Shown here: positions 10,531 through 19,009 of the stretch, one piece after another | Layout: every line of letters starts with the position of its first letter | Numbering within the stretch: the first letter of the stretch is position 1 | Assembly (NCBI GenBank): GCA_013416435.1 | Contig: JACCEN010000010.1 | Location: forward strand, 124,001 to 188,000 | Length of the DNA: 64,000 nucleotides | Source of the DNA: Alcaligenaceae bacterium | Lineage (GTDB): Bacteria > Pseudomonadota > Gammaproteobacteria > Burkholderiales > Burkholderiaceae_B | Direction: 5' to 3' | Position numbers and translations under genes: made by a program | Notes under the pieces: model-generated | The model's database searches: none | Seen by the model: the letters and a program-made list of their open reading frames with translations, nothing else | What the model was told of the DNA's origin: nothing

Positions 10531-11321
10531 CGGGCCGGCAGGTACGACATGGGATTCACCGGCGTTCCGCGGCGACGGATTTCGAAATGCAGCCGCGGCG
10601 AGGTGGTGTCGGTCTGGCCGATGGCCGCAATCTTGGCGCCCTTCTTGATCTGGTCGCCCGTCTTGACGAGCAAGGACTGGTTATGGGCGTAAGCCGTGAT
10701 GAAGCCGTTGCTGTGGCCCAGCAGGATCAGGTTGCCCAGGCCGCGCACGCCGTTGCCGGCATACATGACCTTGCCATCTGCCGCAGCGTGGACCGGGTCC
10801 CCGGCATTGCCTTCGATGTCGATCCCCTTGGTATTGGCATTGAAGCTTTGGATGATCTTGCCCGAAGCCGGCCAGCCCCAGCTGATGAGAGAGGCATCGT
10901 TCGCCCTGGCCGTGCTGACGGGCTCCACCGGTTTGACCGGCGTGACCGGGACAGGCGTGGCGGGACCCGCAACCGGCGCGGCGGGCGCGGGCGTGGAGGA
11001 ATCCAGTCGCAGCACCTGGTTGGGCCGCAGTTGACTGGGATCCGTGATGTTATTCAGGCGGATGAGTTCGGCAAGCTCGATGTTGTTTGCTTGCGCGATC
11101 TTGTAGAGCGTATCGCCCGGCCTGACGATATAGGTGCCGCCCTTGGCAGGCTCGGTGGTGGTGCCCTGCGACATATCTGTAACGGGCGCTTGCGTGCCGC
11201 GGCCCGCGCAGCCGGCAAGGACTGCGCTGGCAACCACGGCTGCCAGCATCAATTTACGAGACGTGCGCTTAGGGGGTTCTAGTGTCGAAGCTGCGTCTGA
11301 CCGAAACGTCCCTGCCTGCAT
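10527..11321 (-). CDS. nlpD: Lipoprotein NlpD, LysM and degenerate M23 domains (amidase activator)
   Basis: The 264-residue lipoprotein has a lipobox LAGC ending at C38 after a positively charged N-terminus. A LysM domain (TYIVRPGDTLYKIAQANNI...NQVLRL, about 63-106), a Pro-rich linker and a C-terminal M23 domain follow. The catalytic zinc ligands are changed: the first H-x-x-x-D motif reads KGIDIEG. This fits NlpD, which activates the cell-wall amidase AmiC during division rather than cutting peptidoglycan itself. The start has an AGGAGAATC ribosome site. It lies downstream of pcm, as in the classic order. Confidence 0.93.
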   Translation of the reverse strand: MQAGTFRSDAASTLEPPKRTSRKLMLAAVVASAVLAGCAGRGTQAPVTDMSQGTTTEPAKGGTYIVRPGDTLYKIAQANNIELAELIRLNNITDPSQLRPNQVLRLDSSTPAPAAPVAGPATPVPVTPVKPVEPVSTARANDASLISWGWPASGKIIQSFNANTKGIDIEGNAGDPVHAAADGKVMYAGNGVRGLGNLILLGHSNGFITAYAHNQSLLVKTGDQIKKGAKIAAIGQTDTTSPRLHFEIRRRGTPVNPMSYLPAR

Positions 11322-11338
11322 GTGATTCTCCTGAAAGC

Positions 11339-12157
11339 TTAAGACTGGGTCCCGGCACGGAGCGGCACGAAACGCACTGACTCGAGCTCTGCGCGATGCC
11401 AGTTGGCAGCACCGGTGCGCTCGATCAGAATCAGACGCTGCGCCGTCGTTCCCTCCGGGGCAATTAAACGGCCCCCGACCGCCAACTGTTCGAGCAGGGC
11501 CTGGGGAATTCTAATACCGGCGGCAGCGATGATGATGGCATCGAACGGCGCCACGCCGGGCAAACCTTCCATACCGTCTCCGAACGAGAGCCGGACACGG
11601 GACGAGAGTTTCAATGCCCTGAGATTATCACGCGCCATGTCGTACAGGCCGCGAATACGCTCGATGGCATGGATCTCTTTGATGAACTGGGCCAGCACCG
11701 CAGCCTGATAGCCGCAGCCGGCCCCCACTTCCAATACCTTGGCGGGCGCCTTATTTTCGCATATCACGGAAATCATGCGGGCGACGACCCAGGGCTGGGA
11801 GATGGTCTGGCTGTAGCCGATGGGCAGAGCGGCGTCTTCATATGCGCGGCTGGCCAGCCCTTCGTCAACGAACAAATGCCGGGGCACGGCCATCATGGCA
11901 TCCAGCACGCGTTCATCCTGTATGCCCTGCCGGCGCAAACGCTCGATCATCATGCCACGCGAGCGCTCTGAGTTCAAACCCAAATTGACCATTGTTGACG
12001 AACCTGGCGCTGCGTTGACAACGGCGCGCGCCGGGACGGCTTGCGTATACACCCGCGCATTGCTGTTGGTGGCCGCCAGGCCGCCACCCAGGCTGGAGCG
12101 ACCGAACCGGTTGCTCGTGCCAGTGGCAAACGGGAACGGGACTACCGGCTTACGCAT
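11339..12157 (-). CDS. pcm: Protein-L-isoaspartate O-methyltransferase
   Basis: The 272-residue product repairs isoaspartyl residues using SAM. The conserved core starts around [26 protein letters not shown] and includes [38 protein letters not shown] and the SAM loop [17 protein letters not shown]. An N-terminal extension of about 65 residues, rich in S, A and N, precedes the core; E. coli Pcm is 208 residues. The ATG at 12157 (MRKPV) fits relatives that begin the same way; another ATG is at 12172. Both starts lie inside the surE 3' end, so the two genes are coupled. Confidence 0.92.
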   Translation of the reverse strand: MRKPVVPFPFATGTSNRFGRSSLGGGLAATNSNARVYTQAVPARAVVNAAPGSSTMVNLGLNSERSRGMMIERLRRQGIQDERVLDAMMAVPRHLFVDEGLASRAYEDAALPIGYSQTISQPWVVARMISVICENKAPAKVLEVGAGCGYQAAVLAQFIKEIHAIERIRGLYDMARDNLRALKLSSRVRLSFGDGMEGLPGVAPFDAIIIAAAGIRIPQALLEQLAVGGRLIAPEGTTAQRLILIERTGAANWHRAELESVRFVPLRAGTQS

Positions 12158-12900
12158 AAGGGGCCCGTCCAATCACGGAACTGCTCCAGTTGCTCGTAGT
12201 GCGTGAGATCGAAGCGCAGGGGCGTCACGGACACGGCGTTCTGTTCGATGGCGCCGAAATCGGTGTCTGAGGCGGAATCGGAAACGCTGCCTACCGGGCC
12301 TATCCAGTACACGGTGTCGCCATAGGGCGTGCTGCTTTTTACGACCGGCTCGGACGGATGGCGTTTACCCAGGCGCGTGACATGTATGCCCTGCAGAGCG
12401 TCGTAGCGCACTGCAGGGACATTGACATTAAGCAGCACATGGCCCACCAGGGGATTCTCGATGTGGCGCTCGACCACTTGGCGGGCGATCCGCGCGGCGG
12501 TGTCCAGGTGTTCCCACCCGCGCTTGACCAGCGAAAAGGCAATGGCGGGTATGCCGAACAGATAGGCTTCGGTGGCCGCGGCGACGGTTCCGGAATACAG
12601 CGTGTCCTCGCCCATGTTGGCGCCATTGTTGATGCCGGAAACCACGAGGTCGGGACGAAAGTCGAGCAAGCCGGTAAGCGCGATATGCACACAATCGGAC
12701 GGCGTCCCGTTAACATAATAGAAACCGTTGGCCGCCTGCCCCACCGACAGCGGCCGGTTGAGCGTGAGCGAATTGGACGCCCCGCTGCAGTTCGTTTCCG
12801 GAGCCACCACGGTAAGCTCGCCCAGTCCTTTCAGGGACTGCACCAACGCTTCAAGACCGGCGGCATTGTAGCCGTCATCGTTGGATACCAGTATGCGCAT
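12142..12900 (-). CDS. surE: 5'/3'-nucleotidase SurE
   Basis: The 252-residue protein begins [19 protein letters not shown], with the metal-binding D8-D9 pair. It carries [14 protein letters not shown] and [19 protein letters not shown] (Asn metal ligand and Ser/Asn active-site loop). SurE dephosphorylates nucleoside monophosphates and is linked to stationary-phase survival. Length equals that of E. coli SurE (253). The ATG at 12900 is the only start consistent with the family N-terminus. It is the first gene of the surE-pcm-nlpD-exonuclease operon and is divergent from plsY. Confidence 0.96.
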   Translation of the reverse strand: MRILVSNDDGYNAAGLEALVQSLKGLGELTVVAPETNCSGASNSLTLNRPLSVGQAANGFYYVNGTPSDCVHIALTGLLDFRPDLVVSGINNGANMGEDTLYSGTVAAATEAYLFGIPAIAFSLVKRGWEHLDTAARIARQVVERHIENPLVGHVLLNVNVPAVRYDALQGIHVTRLGKRHPSEPVVKSSTPYGDTVYWIGPVGSVSDSASDTDFGAIEQNAVSVTPLRFDLTHYEQLEQFRDWTGPLCVSR

Positions 12901-12949
12901 TGCCTTCCATTTAGATTCAACTGAACGTAGCCAATTGTACCCGCTCGTT

Positions 12950-12977
12950 TTGGTTTTTGAGCGACTGTGGTTAGAAT
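12950..12977 (+). promoter_or_regulatory. Putative promoter of plsY
   Basis: TTGGTT (12950-12955) and TAGAAT (12972-12977) are 16 bp apart, with a leader of about 25 bases to the plsY ATG. It sits in the short divergent gap with surE. Confidence 0.3.
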
Positions 12978-13008
12978 CGCCGCACAACTCTTTGGAGCAC
13001 AGGAACCC

Positions 13009-13650
13009 ATGTCTTCCGCCCTTCTCGCCCTCTCCGCGCTCGGCCTGATCATCACCTCATATCTCATCGGATCCATCCCGTTCGCGGTCGTGGTCAGCCG
13101 GGCGATGGGGCTCAAGGACCCGCGCACGTTCGGATCGGGCAACCCCGGCGCCACCAACGTGTTGCGCTCGGGCAACAAAGCGGCGGCGGCACTTACCTTG
13201 CTTGGCGACGCGGCCAAAGGCTGGGTGGCGGTTTATTTTGCGGCCCGCATCGCGGAAGACCTGGGCCTGCCCTCGGTCGTCGTCGCCGTCTGCGCGCTGG
13301 CGGTTTTTCTGGGGCACGTATTTCCGGTGTTCCTGCGCTTCAAGGGCGGAAAAGGCGTCGCTACGGCCTTGGGTGTCCTGCTTGCGGTCAGCCCCTGGCT
13401 GGCGTTCGCCACCGCGGCCACCTGGCTGATCATTGCATATGTCACCCGCTATTCCTCGCTGGCGGCCATATTGTCCGCCGTGTTCGCCCCGCTGTTCTAT
13501 CTGCTGGGCGGAAACATCGCCTGGCCGCTGGACAAGCCCATGGCAATGGCGATCGTGGTGATCAGTGTTGTGCTCTTGTTCCGGCACAAAGCGAATATCA
13601 GCCGGCTGATGACGGGCAAGGAAAGCCGCATCGGCTCGGCGAAGAAATGA
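13009..13650 (+). CDS. plsY: Glycerol-3-phosphate acyltransferase PlsY
   Basis: This 213-residue membrane protein uses acyl-phosphate to acylate glycerol-3-phosphate at position 1, the first step of phospholipid synthesis. The three PlsY motifs are visible: [15 protein letters not shown] with [24 protein letters not shown], and [21 protein letters not shown]. About five hydrophobic segments alternate with these loops. The ATG at 13009 follows AGGA. The C-terminus ends just before a repeat cluster. Confidence 0.95.
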   Translation: MSSALLALSALGLIITSYLIGSIPFAVVVSRAMGLKDPRTFGSGNPGATNVLRSGNKAAAALTLLGDAAKGWVAVYFAARIAEDLGLPSVVVAVCALAVFLGHVFPVFLRFKGGKGVATALGVLLAVSPWLAFATAATWLIIAYVTRYSSLAAILSAVFAPLFYLLGGNIAWPLDKPMAMAIVVISVVLLFRHKANISRLMTGKESRIGSAKK

Positions 13651-13651
13651 A

Positions 13652-13758
13652 GGGGTCAGACCCCACCAGATCTGTTTTGAAAGGGGTCAGACCCCATACG
13701 GGGTCTGACCCCACAGACCGTTTTGACCGGGGTCGGACCCCGCATGGGGTCCGACCCC
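13652..13758. repeat. Palindromic repeat locus 5 (two copies plus a half), convergent plsY/tsaD
   Basis: A half copy is at 13652-13664, a full copy at 13683-13712 (centre ATAC), and a variant at 13729-13758 whose arms read GGGGTCGGACCCC and GGGGTCCGACCCC. In the variant the two middle bases changed together, so the long palindrome stays perfect. Confidence 0.95.
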
Positions 13759-13767
13759 AGAATCGAA

Positions 13768-14823
13768 TCACGCTGACGCGGCCACCGGCCCGCAAATGTC
13801 TTCCAGGTCCCAGCGTGGCCTGACCGTAAACGCGTGATGCGCCGAGTCGAGATTTACCAGCCCGGCATTGACCCGCATGGCGGCGGCGAAGGCGATCATG
13901 GCTCCGTTGTCGGTACATAGGTCCAAAGGCGGGAAGAACACCTCGCAGCGCAGTTTGGCGGCCGCGCCGACCAGTTGCGCGCGCAGGTGGCGATTGGCCC
14001 CCACGCCGCCCGCGACGACCAGGCGCTTCAACCCGGTTTGCTTGATGGCCTTGATGGCCTTGGCGGCCAGGACATCGACAATGGCGTTTTCCGTGGCGGC
14101 GGCCAGATCGGCGCGCTGCCGGTCATCCAGCCTGCCCGACTCTTTCTCGATGGACCTGAGCCGCGTAAGCACCGCCGTTTTCAAACCACTGAAGCTGAAA
14201 TCCAGGTCGCGACTGTGCAGCATTGGGCGCGGCAAGTCGTAGCGGCCGGCATCGCCCTCTTGCGCCAGCCTGGACAAGGCCGGCCCGCCCGGATAGCCCA
14301 GGCCCAGCAGCTTGGCGCTTTTGTCGAAGGCTTCGCCGGCGGCATCGTCCAGGGTTTCGCCCAGCAGCTCGTAATCGCCCACGCCGCCGACCCGCATGAT
14401 TTGCGTGTGCCCGCCGGACACCAGCAGCGCAACGAAGGGAAATTCAGGCCTGGGGGTCGCCAACAGTGGCGAAAGCAGATGCCCTTCGAGGTGATGGATG
14501 GGAATGGCGGGCAAGCGGCGCGCCCAGGCGAAGGACTGAGCCACGCTGGCGCCGACCAGCAGCGCGCCCGCCAGCCCCGGCCCCGCCGTGTAGGCGACCG
14601 CGCCGATCTGTTCCATGCCGATGCCCGCCTCTTTCAGGACTTCGCGCGTAAGAGGCAGCACCCGCCGGATGTGGTCGCGAGACGCGAGTTCGGGCACTAC
14701 GCCGCCATACTCCTGGTGCATGGCGATCTGGCTGTGAAGCGCATGGGCCAACAGGCCTCTTTCGGTGCACACCAGGGCGACGCCGGTTTCGTCGCAGGAA
14801 CTTTCGAATCCGATGATGATCAT
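13768..14823 (-). CDS. tsaD: tRNA N6-adenosine threonylcarbamoyltransferase
   Basis: The 351-residue product matches TsaD (Gcp/YgjD), which transfers the threonylcarbamoyl group from TC-AMP to A37 of ANN-reading tRNAs together with TsaB and TsaE. Visible features are [17 protein letters not shown], the metal-binding pair in [13 protein letters not shown] (residues about 109-121), [34 protein letters not shown] and [11 protein letters not shown]. Length is typical (337-350). No tsaB or tsaE is adjacent. It is divergent from the purine permease. Confidence 0.97.
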   Translation of the reverse strand: MIIIGFESSCDETGVALVCTERGLLAHALHSQIAMHQEYGGVVPELASRDHIRRVLPLTREVLKEAGIGMEQIGAVAYTAGPGLAGALLVGASVAQSFAWARRLPAIPIHHLEGHLLSPLLATPRPEFPFVALLVSGGHTQIMRVGGVGDYELLGETLDDAAGEAFDKSAKLLGLGYPGGPALSRLAQEGDAGRYDLPRPMLHSRDLDFSFSGLKTAVLTRLRSIEKESGRLDDRQRADLAAATENAIVDVLAAKAIKAIKQTGLKRLVVAGGVGANRHLRAQLVGAAAKLRCEVFFPPLDLCTDNGAMIAFAAAMRVNAGLVNLDSAHHAFTVRPRWDLEDICGPVAASA

Positions 14824-14912
14824 TGGCGCTAGGGTTTGGAGGTGAAACGGACTTAGAATTCAGGCTTCATTATCGTTCATCTCGGACCACGCCACATCCC
14901 TCGGGAAAACAC

Positions 14913-16205
14913 ATGCTTGAAAAACTATTCCAATTACGCGAACACGGGACCACTCCCCGCAGCGAAATCGTTGCCGGGATCACGACCTTTCTCACGATGT
15001 CCTACATCATCTTCGTGAATCCCGAAATTCTGTCCACCACCGGCATGGACAAGAATGCAGTGTTCGTCGCCACCTGCCTGGCCGCCGCGCTGGGCACCTT
15101 CATCATGGCGTTCGTGGCCAACTGGCCGATCGGCATGGCGCCGGGCATGGGCCTGAACGCCTTCTTCGCCTTCACCGTCGTCGGCGGCCTGGGATATACG
15201 TGGCAGCAGGCCCTGGGCGCCGTCTTCATTTCCGGCGTGATTTTCATCCTCATTACCGTCACCGGAGTGCGCTCGTGGCTGATCGCGGGCATACCCAAGT
15301 CGCTGCGCTCGGCCATCGCGGCGGGCATCGGCCTGTTCCTGGCCATCATTGCGCTCGTGAGCTCCGGCATCGTGGTGGCCAACCCCGCCACCAAAGTGGC
15401 CTTGGGCGATCTCACCACCGCCCCGCCGCTGTATGCCATCCTGGGATTCTTCCTCATTGCCGCGCTGGACGCGCTCAAGGTGCGCGGCGCCATCCTCATC
15501 GGCATACTGGTGGTCACCGTTCTTTCCATTCTCACCGGACACACGCAGTTCCACGGCATCGTCTCCGCTCCGCCCAGCCTGGCACCCACCTTCTTCCAGC
15601 TCGACATCATGGGCGCGCTGCAAACCGGCATCGTGCACGTGATCCTGGTCCTGGTCCTGGTCGAGGTCTTCGACGCCACCGGCACGCTGATCGGCGTCGC
15701 CACGCGCGCGAACCTGATCCAGCCCGGAAAGCCCGGCCGCCTGGGTCGCGCCCTGCTTGCCGACAGCAGCGCGATCGTGGCCGGTTCGATGCTCGGCACC
15801 AGCAGCACGACCGCCTACGTGGAAAGCGCCGCCGGCGTACAGGCGGGCGGCCGTACCGGGCTCACAGCCCTGACGATCGGCGTGCTGTTCCTGCTGGCGC
15901 TCTTTCTTTCGCCGCTCGCGAGCGCGGTGCCCGCTTATGCCACGGCGCCGGCGCTCCTGTACGTTGCGGGCCTGATGCTGCGCGAGATCACGGAAATCCA
16001 GTGGGACGACGTCACGGAAGCCACGCCCGCGGCACTGGCCGCGATGACCATGCCCTTCACCTACTCCATCGCCAATGGCCTGGCTTTCGGGTTCATCAGC
16101 TATGTGGTGCTGAAGGCCGTTACCGGGCGCTACCGTGACATCCACCCGGCTACCTTGCTGGTCGCGCTGCTGTTCGTGGTCAAGTATGCGGCTTTTCCGG
16201 AGTGA
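14913..16205 (+). CDS. NCS2-family purine (guanine/hypoxanthine or adenine) permease, AzgA type
   Basis: The 430-residue membrane protein has about 12-14 hydrophobic segments and the AzgA-subfamily signatures: TEIVAGITTF-like SEIVAGITTFLTMSYIIFVNP, GMGLNAFFAF, GIGLFLAIIAL and GTSSTTAYVESAAGVQAGGRTGLTAL. These transporters bring in adenine or guanine/hypoxanthine by proton symport (AdeP, GhxP). Substrate cannot be assigned from sequence alone. The start at 14913 (MLEKLFQLREHGTTPRSE) matches the family; the frame is open 90 bp upstream. I looked in 14824-14912 for a purine riboswitch core and saw none. Confidence 0.9.
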   Translation: MLEKLFQLREHGTTPRSEIVAGITTFLTMSYIIFVNPEILSTTGMDKNAVFVATCLAAALGTFIMAFVANWPIGMAPGMGLNAFFAFTVVGGLGYTWQQALGAVFISGVIFILITVTGVRSWLIAGIPKSLRSAIAAGIGLFLAIIALVSSGIVVANPATKVALGDLTTAPPLYAILGFFLIAALDALKVRGAILIGILVVTVLSILTGHTQFHGIVSAPPSLAPTFFQLDIMGALQTGIVHVILVLVLVEVFDATGTLIGVATRANLIQPGKPGRLGRALLADSSAIVAGSMLGTSSTTAYVESAAGVQAGGRTGLTALTIGVLFLLALFLSPLASAVPAYATAPALLYVAGLMLREITEIQWDDVTEATPAALAAMTMPFTYSIANGLAFGFISYVVLKAVTGRYRDIHPATLLVALLFVVKYAAFPE

Positions 16206-16318
16206 CGGTGGCGTGTTCCAGCTCGCGGTCGCACTCTGTTGCATTGAGCGCGCACCGCCTCGCAAGATCGCGATATTGGCTGTACACTGGACTCACGCAC
16301 TAACTTAAACGACATCAC

Positions 16319-16343
16319 AAGCGGCTTGCCAAGCCGCTTTTTT
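16319..16343 (+). terminator. Rho-independent terminator between the purine permease and thioredoxin genes
   Basis: AAGCGGCTT and AAGCCGCTT form a 9-bp perfect stem around a GCC loop, followed by a run of six T. It lies 114 bp after the permease stop and ends only 17 bp before the thioredoxin ATG. Confidence 0.85.
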
Positions 16344-16360
16344 GTTTAACAGGGGGGCTT

Positions 16361-16747
16361 ATGAGCACCATTGATCTGAACAAGGACAGCTTCCAGGAAG
16401 CCATACAGGGCGACAAGCCATTGATCGTCGATTTCTGGGCGCCGTGGTGCGGCCCATGCCGAAATTTCGCCCCGGTATTCGATGCCGCATCCAGCGAACA
16501 CGAAGACGTGATCTTCGCCAAGGTGAATACCGAGGAAGAACAGGAACTCGCCACCGGAATGGGCATCCGCTCCATTCCGACACTGATGGTGTTCCGCGAG
16601 CGTGTTCTGCTGTTCTCGCAGGCCGGTGCGCTTTCCGCAGGCCAGCTCAATGAACTGCTGGAACAAGTCAAGCAAGTGGACATGGAGCAGGTTCACGCCG
16701 AAATCGCGGCGCAGAATGAAGGGGGTCAGACCCCATCCGGGGTCTGA
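16361..16747 (+). CDS. Thioredoxin-like thiol-disulfide reductase
   Basis: The 128-residue cytoplasmic protein has the thioredoxin active site WCGPC (C30, C33) in LIVDFWAPWCGPCRNFAPVF, the cis-proline region RSIPTLMVF, and a normal thioredoxin length up to about residue 108. There is no signal peptide or extra zinc domain. The end reads GGQTPSGV and is taken from a palindromic repeat. A strong terminator just upstream means its promoter must be very close, or that the terminator works as an attenuator. It could be a TrxA paralogue; the exact role is not shown. Confidence 0.88.
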   Translation: MSTIDLNKDSFQEAIQGDKPLIVDFWAPWCGPCRNFAPVFDAASSEHEDVIFAKVNTEEEQELATGMGIRSIPTLMVFRERVLLFSQAGALSAGQLNELLEQVKQVDMEQVHAEIAAQNEGGQTPSGV

Positions 16748-16791
16748 CCCCACCACCTTTAAAGGGTCAGACCCCGCACGGGGTCTGACCC
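16722..16791. repeat. Palindromic repeat locus 6 (two copies), convergent thioredoxin/CoA-transferase
   Basis: Copies are at 16722-16751 (centre ATCC) and 16764-16791 (both outer ends one base shorter). The first carries the thioredoxin stop codon; the second ends at the CoA-transferase stop codon. Confidence 0.95.
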
Positions 16792-17951
16792 TACATGGGA
16801 TCCGTCCCCTTGAGCTTTTCCGCCACCTCTCCGTTGTGTTGCCCGAAGCGAGGCGGCAGCCGGCGCAGGGTGGCCGGCGTTCTTGAGAGCTTGATGGGCG
16901 AGGCAATCGCGCGGTACCCATTCTCGTTCAAGACCATTCCACGATGGCGGGTGTGCGGATGATCCAGTAGTTCCTCCACGTTCATGACCGGCGCGGCCGG
17001 TACGCCTTTCTTCAGCAGCCGCTGCGACAGCGCGGCGGCCTCGTGCCCGGCAAGCAACTCCGTCAGCATGGCCCGCAAGGCGGCGCGGTTCTGCAAGCGG
17101 TCCGCGTTGCTGGAGTAGCGAGGGTCGTCCGCCAAAGACTTCTGCCCCAGCTCTTCGGCCAATAGATGGAATTGGCGGTTGTTGCCCACCGCCAGGAAAA
17201 TTTCCCCCGAGCGAGTGGGAAAGGTTTCGTAAGGCGCAATATTGGGATGCGCGTTTCCCGAACGCTGCGGCACCTTGCCGCTCAGGAAGAAATTGGCCGC
17301 GTGCGGGTGGAGCAGTGAAATCGCGCAATCAAACAGTGTGATGTCCAGGAACTGGCCCAAGCCGCTGCGATGCCTTTCATTCAAGGCCATGAGTATGGCC
17401 AGGGCGGCGTTGAGCCCCGTCACCATGTCGACCACGGGCAGGCCCACACGCGTTGCGGCGCCGTCAGCCTCACCGTTCACGCTCATCAACCCGCACATGG
17501 CCTGAGCGCAGGCATCGTACCCCGGCAGGCCTCCCAGGGGGCCGTCCGCGCCGAAGCCGCTGATGCGGCAATGTACCAGTTTCGGAAAGCGCTGCTGCAG
17601 CACGTCGGCGCCCAGGCCCCATTTTTCAAGCGTGCCTGGCTTGAAGTTCTCGACGAGGACATCGGCATCTTCGAGCAGGGCCAGCAGAAAGCCCTGGCCG
17701 TCCGCGCTTGAAAGATCAAGGCTGAGCCCAAGCTTGTTGCGATTCACGCCCAGAAAATACGACGCCGTGCCCTCTTGAAAGGGGGGGCCCCAGCCGCGGG
17801 TTTCGTCTCCCGCCGGCGGTTCGACCTTGAACACCTCGGCGCCGTGATCCCCCAGGATCTGCGTGCAGTATGGGCCGCCCAGCACGCGGGATAGATCGAC
17901 GACCTTGCAGCCCTGCAAGGCCCCGGCCGGTGTGTTCGTTTGCTGATTCAT
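16791..17951 (-). CDS. CaiB/BaiF family (class III) CoA transferase
   Basis: The 386-residue protein carries the family III CoA-transferase signatures: GCKVVDLSRVLGGPYCTQILGDHGAEVFKVEPPAGDETR at the N-terminus and FKPGTLEKWGL. The active-site aspartate is in GYDACAQAMCGLMSVNG (about residue 160), and LNERHRSGLGQFLDITLFD follows. It moves CoA between organic acids; the substrate is unknown. The ATG at 17951 is chosen over an upstream in-frame start. It is last in an operon with a Bug solute-binding protein (11 bp upstream) and an acyl-CoA dehydrogenase, pointing to uptake and degradation of a carboxylic acid. Confidence 0.9.
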   Translation of the reverse strand: MNQQTNTPAGALQGCKVVDLSRVLGGPYCTQILGDHGAEVFKVEPPAGDETRGWGPPFQEGTASYFLGVNRNKLGLSLDLSSADGQGFLLALLEDADVLVENFKPGTLEKWGLGADVLQQRFPKLVHCRISGFGADGPLGGLPGYDACAQAMCGLMSVNGEADGAATRVGLPVVDMVTGLNAALAILMALNERHRSGLGQFLDITLFDCAISLLHPHAANFFLSGKVPQRSGNAHPNIAPYETFPTRSGEIFLAVGNNRQFHLLAEELGQKSLADDPRYSSNADRLQNRAALRAMLTELLAGHEAAALSQRLLKKGVPAAPVMNVEELLDHPHTRHRGMVLNENGYRAIASPIKLSRTPATLRRLPPRFGQHNGEVAEKLKGTDPM

Positions 17952-17962
17952 CTTGGTTCCGT

Positions 17963-18958
17963 TCAATCCAGGGAAATATTGGCCGCCTTGGTCAAGGCGC
18001 CCCATTTGGGGACTTCGGCCGAAATGAAGGACGCCAGCCCTTGCGGAGTCTGGTCCCGCGCCTCGACGATGCCCTGCTTGGCCAGCGTTTCGCGGATTTC
18101 CGGCGCGTGCAGGGCCTGAACGAACGCGCGGTTGAGCTTGTCGACAACCGGACTCGGCGTGCCCTTGGGCGCGACGATGCCGAAGAATACGCTGACGTCA
18201 TAGCCCTTGAGTCCCTGCTCGTCCAGGGTGGGAAGATCCGGCAAAGCCTCGGAACGCTCCGCGCTCGCGAGTCCGATCGGTATGAGGGTTCCCGCCTTCA
18301 CATGCGGCAAGGCAGTGAGGATGTCGGTGAAGGACATCGACACCTGCCCTCCGAGCAAGTCGTTCAGGGCCGGCCCCGTGCCACGGTAAGGAACGTGCAG
18401 GATGCTAGTGCCCGCCATCTGGTTGAAGAGGACGCCGGCGAGGTGCGAGGAAGCGCCATTGCCTGAGGAGGCGTAGGAAAGCTTGTCCGGATTCGCCTTG
18501 GCGTAGACAATCAGTTCCTGAAGCGTCCTGGCCGGGACTTGCGGATTGATCACCAGGATGTTGGGCAAGTGGCCGATGCGTATGATGGGTTCGAAGCTGG
18601 TGCGCGGATCGTATCCCAGGTTCTTGTACATGCCGATATTGATGGCAAGGGGGCCGGATGTGCCGAACAGGATGGTGTAGCCGTCGGGCCTGGACTTGGC
18701 CACGTAGTCGGAACCGATATTCCCGCCTGCCCCCGCCTTGTTTTCGACGACCACCGGCTGGCCCAGCGGCTCGCTCAAGCTTTGCGCCAGGCGGCGCGCC
18801 AGCGCGTCGGTCGGCCCGCCCGGCGGGAACGGGACGATCAGCTTCACCGGCTGATCCGGATAATCCGCCGCCACGGCGGGAATGGGCATCATTGCGGCTT
18901 GCGCAGCCATCAGCAGGCCGACCGCGGCCAGCGTGATACGTGAAGAAAGCTTGTTCAT
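17963..18958 (-). CDS. Bug-family (TctC) tripartite tricarboxylate transporter substrate-binding protein
   Basis: The 331-residue periplasmic protein has a signal peptide (cleavage near AVAA, residues about 28-31) and the Bug start YPDQPVKLIVPFPPGGPTDALAR. The ligand-carboxylate motifs VVENKAGAGGNIGSDYVAKSRPDGYT and HVPYRGTGPALNDLLGGQVSMSF follow. No TctA or TctB membrane gene is adjacent, as is usual for the expanded Bug family in Alcaligenaceae. It lies between the acyl-CoA dehydrogenase and CoA-transferase genes in one operon, so its ligand is probably their substrate. Confidence 0.92.
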   Translation of the reverse strand: MNKLSSRITLAAVGLLMAAQAAMMPIPAVAADYPDQPVKLIVPFPPGGPTDALARRLAQSLSEPLGQPVVVENKAGAGGNIGSDYVAKSRPDGYTILFGTSGPLAINIGMYKNLGYDPRTSFEPIIRIGHLPNILVINPQVPARTLQELIVYAKANPDKLSYASSGNGASSHLAGVLFNQMAGTSILHVPYRGTGPALNDLLGGQVSMSFTDILTALPHVKAGTLIPIGLASAERSEALPDLPTLDEQGLKGYDVSVFFGIVAPKGTPSPVVDKLNRAFVQALHAPEIRETLAKQGIVEARDQTPQGLASFISAEVPKWGALTKAANISLD

Positions 18959-19009
18959 ATTGTCTCCGTTTCGTTATGAGAATAGGCAAAGCAATCCTGC
19001 GGCGCAGGA

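Noticed and set aside
14824-14912. Purine riboswitch before the purine permease
   Set aside because: The 89-bp leader lacks the conserved purine-aptamer core and paired loops.
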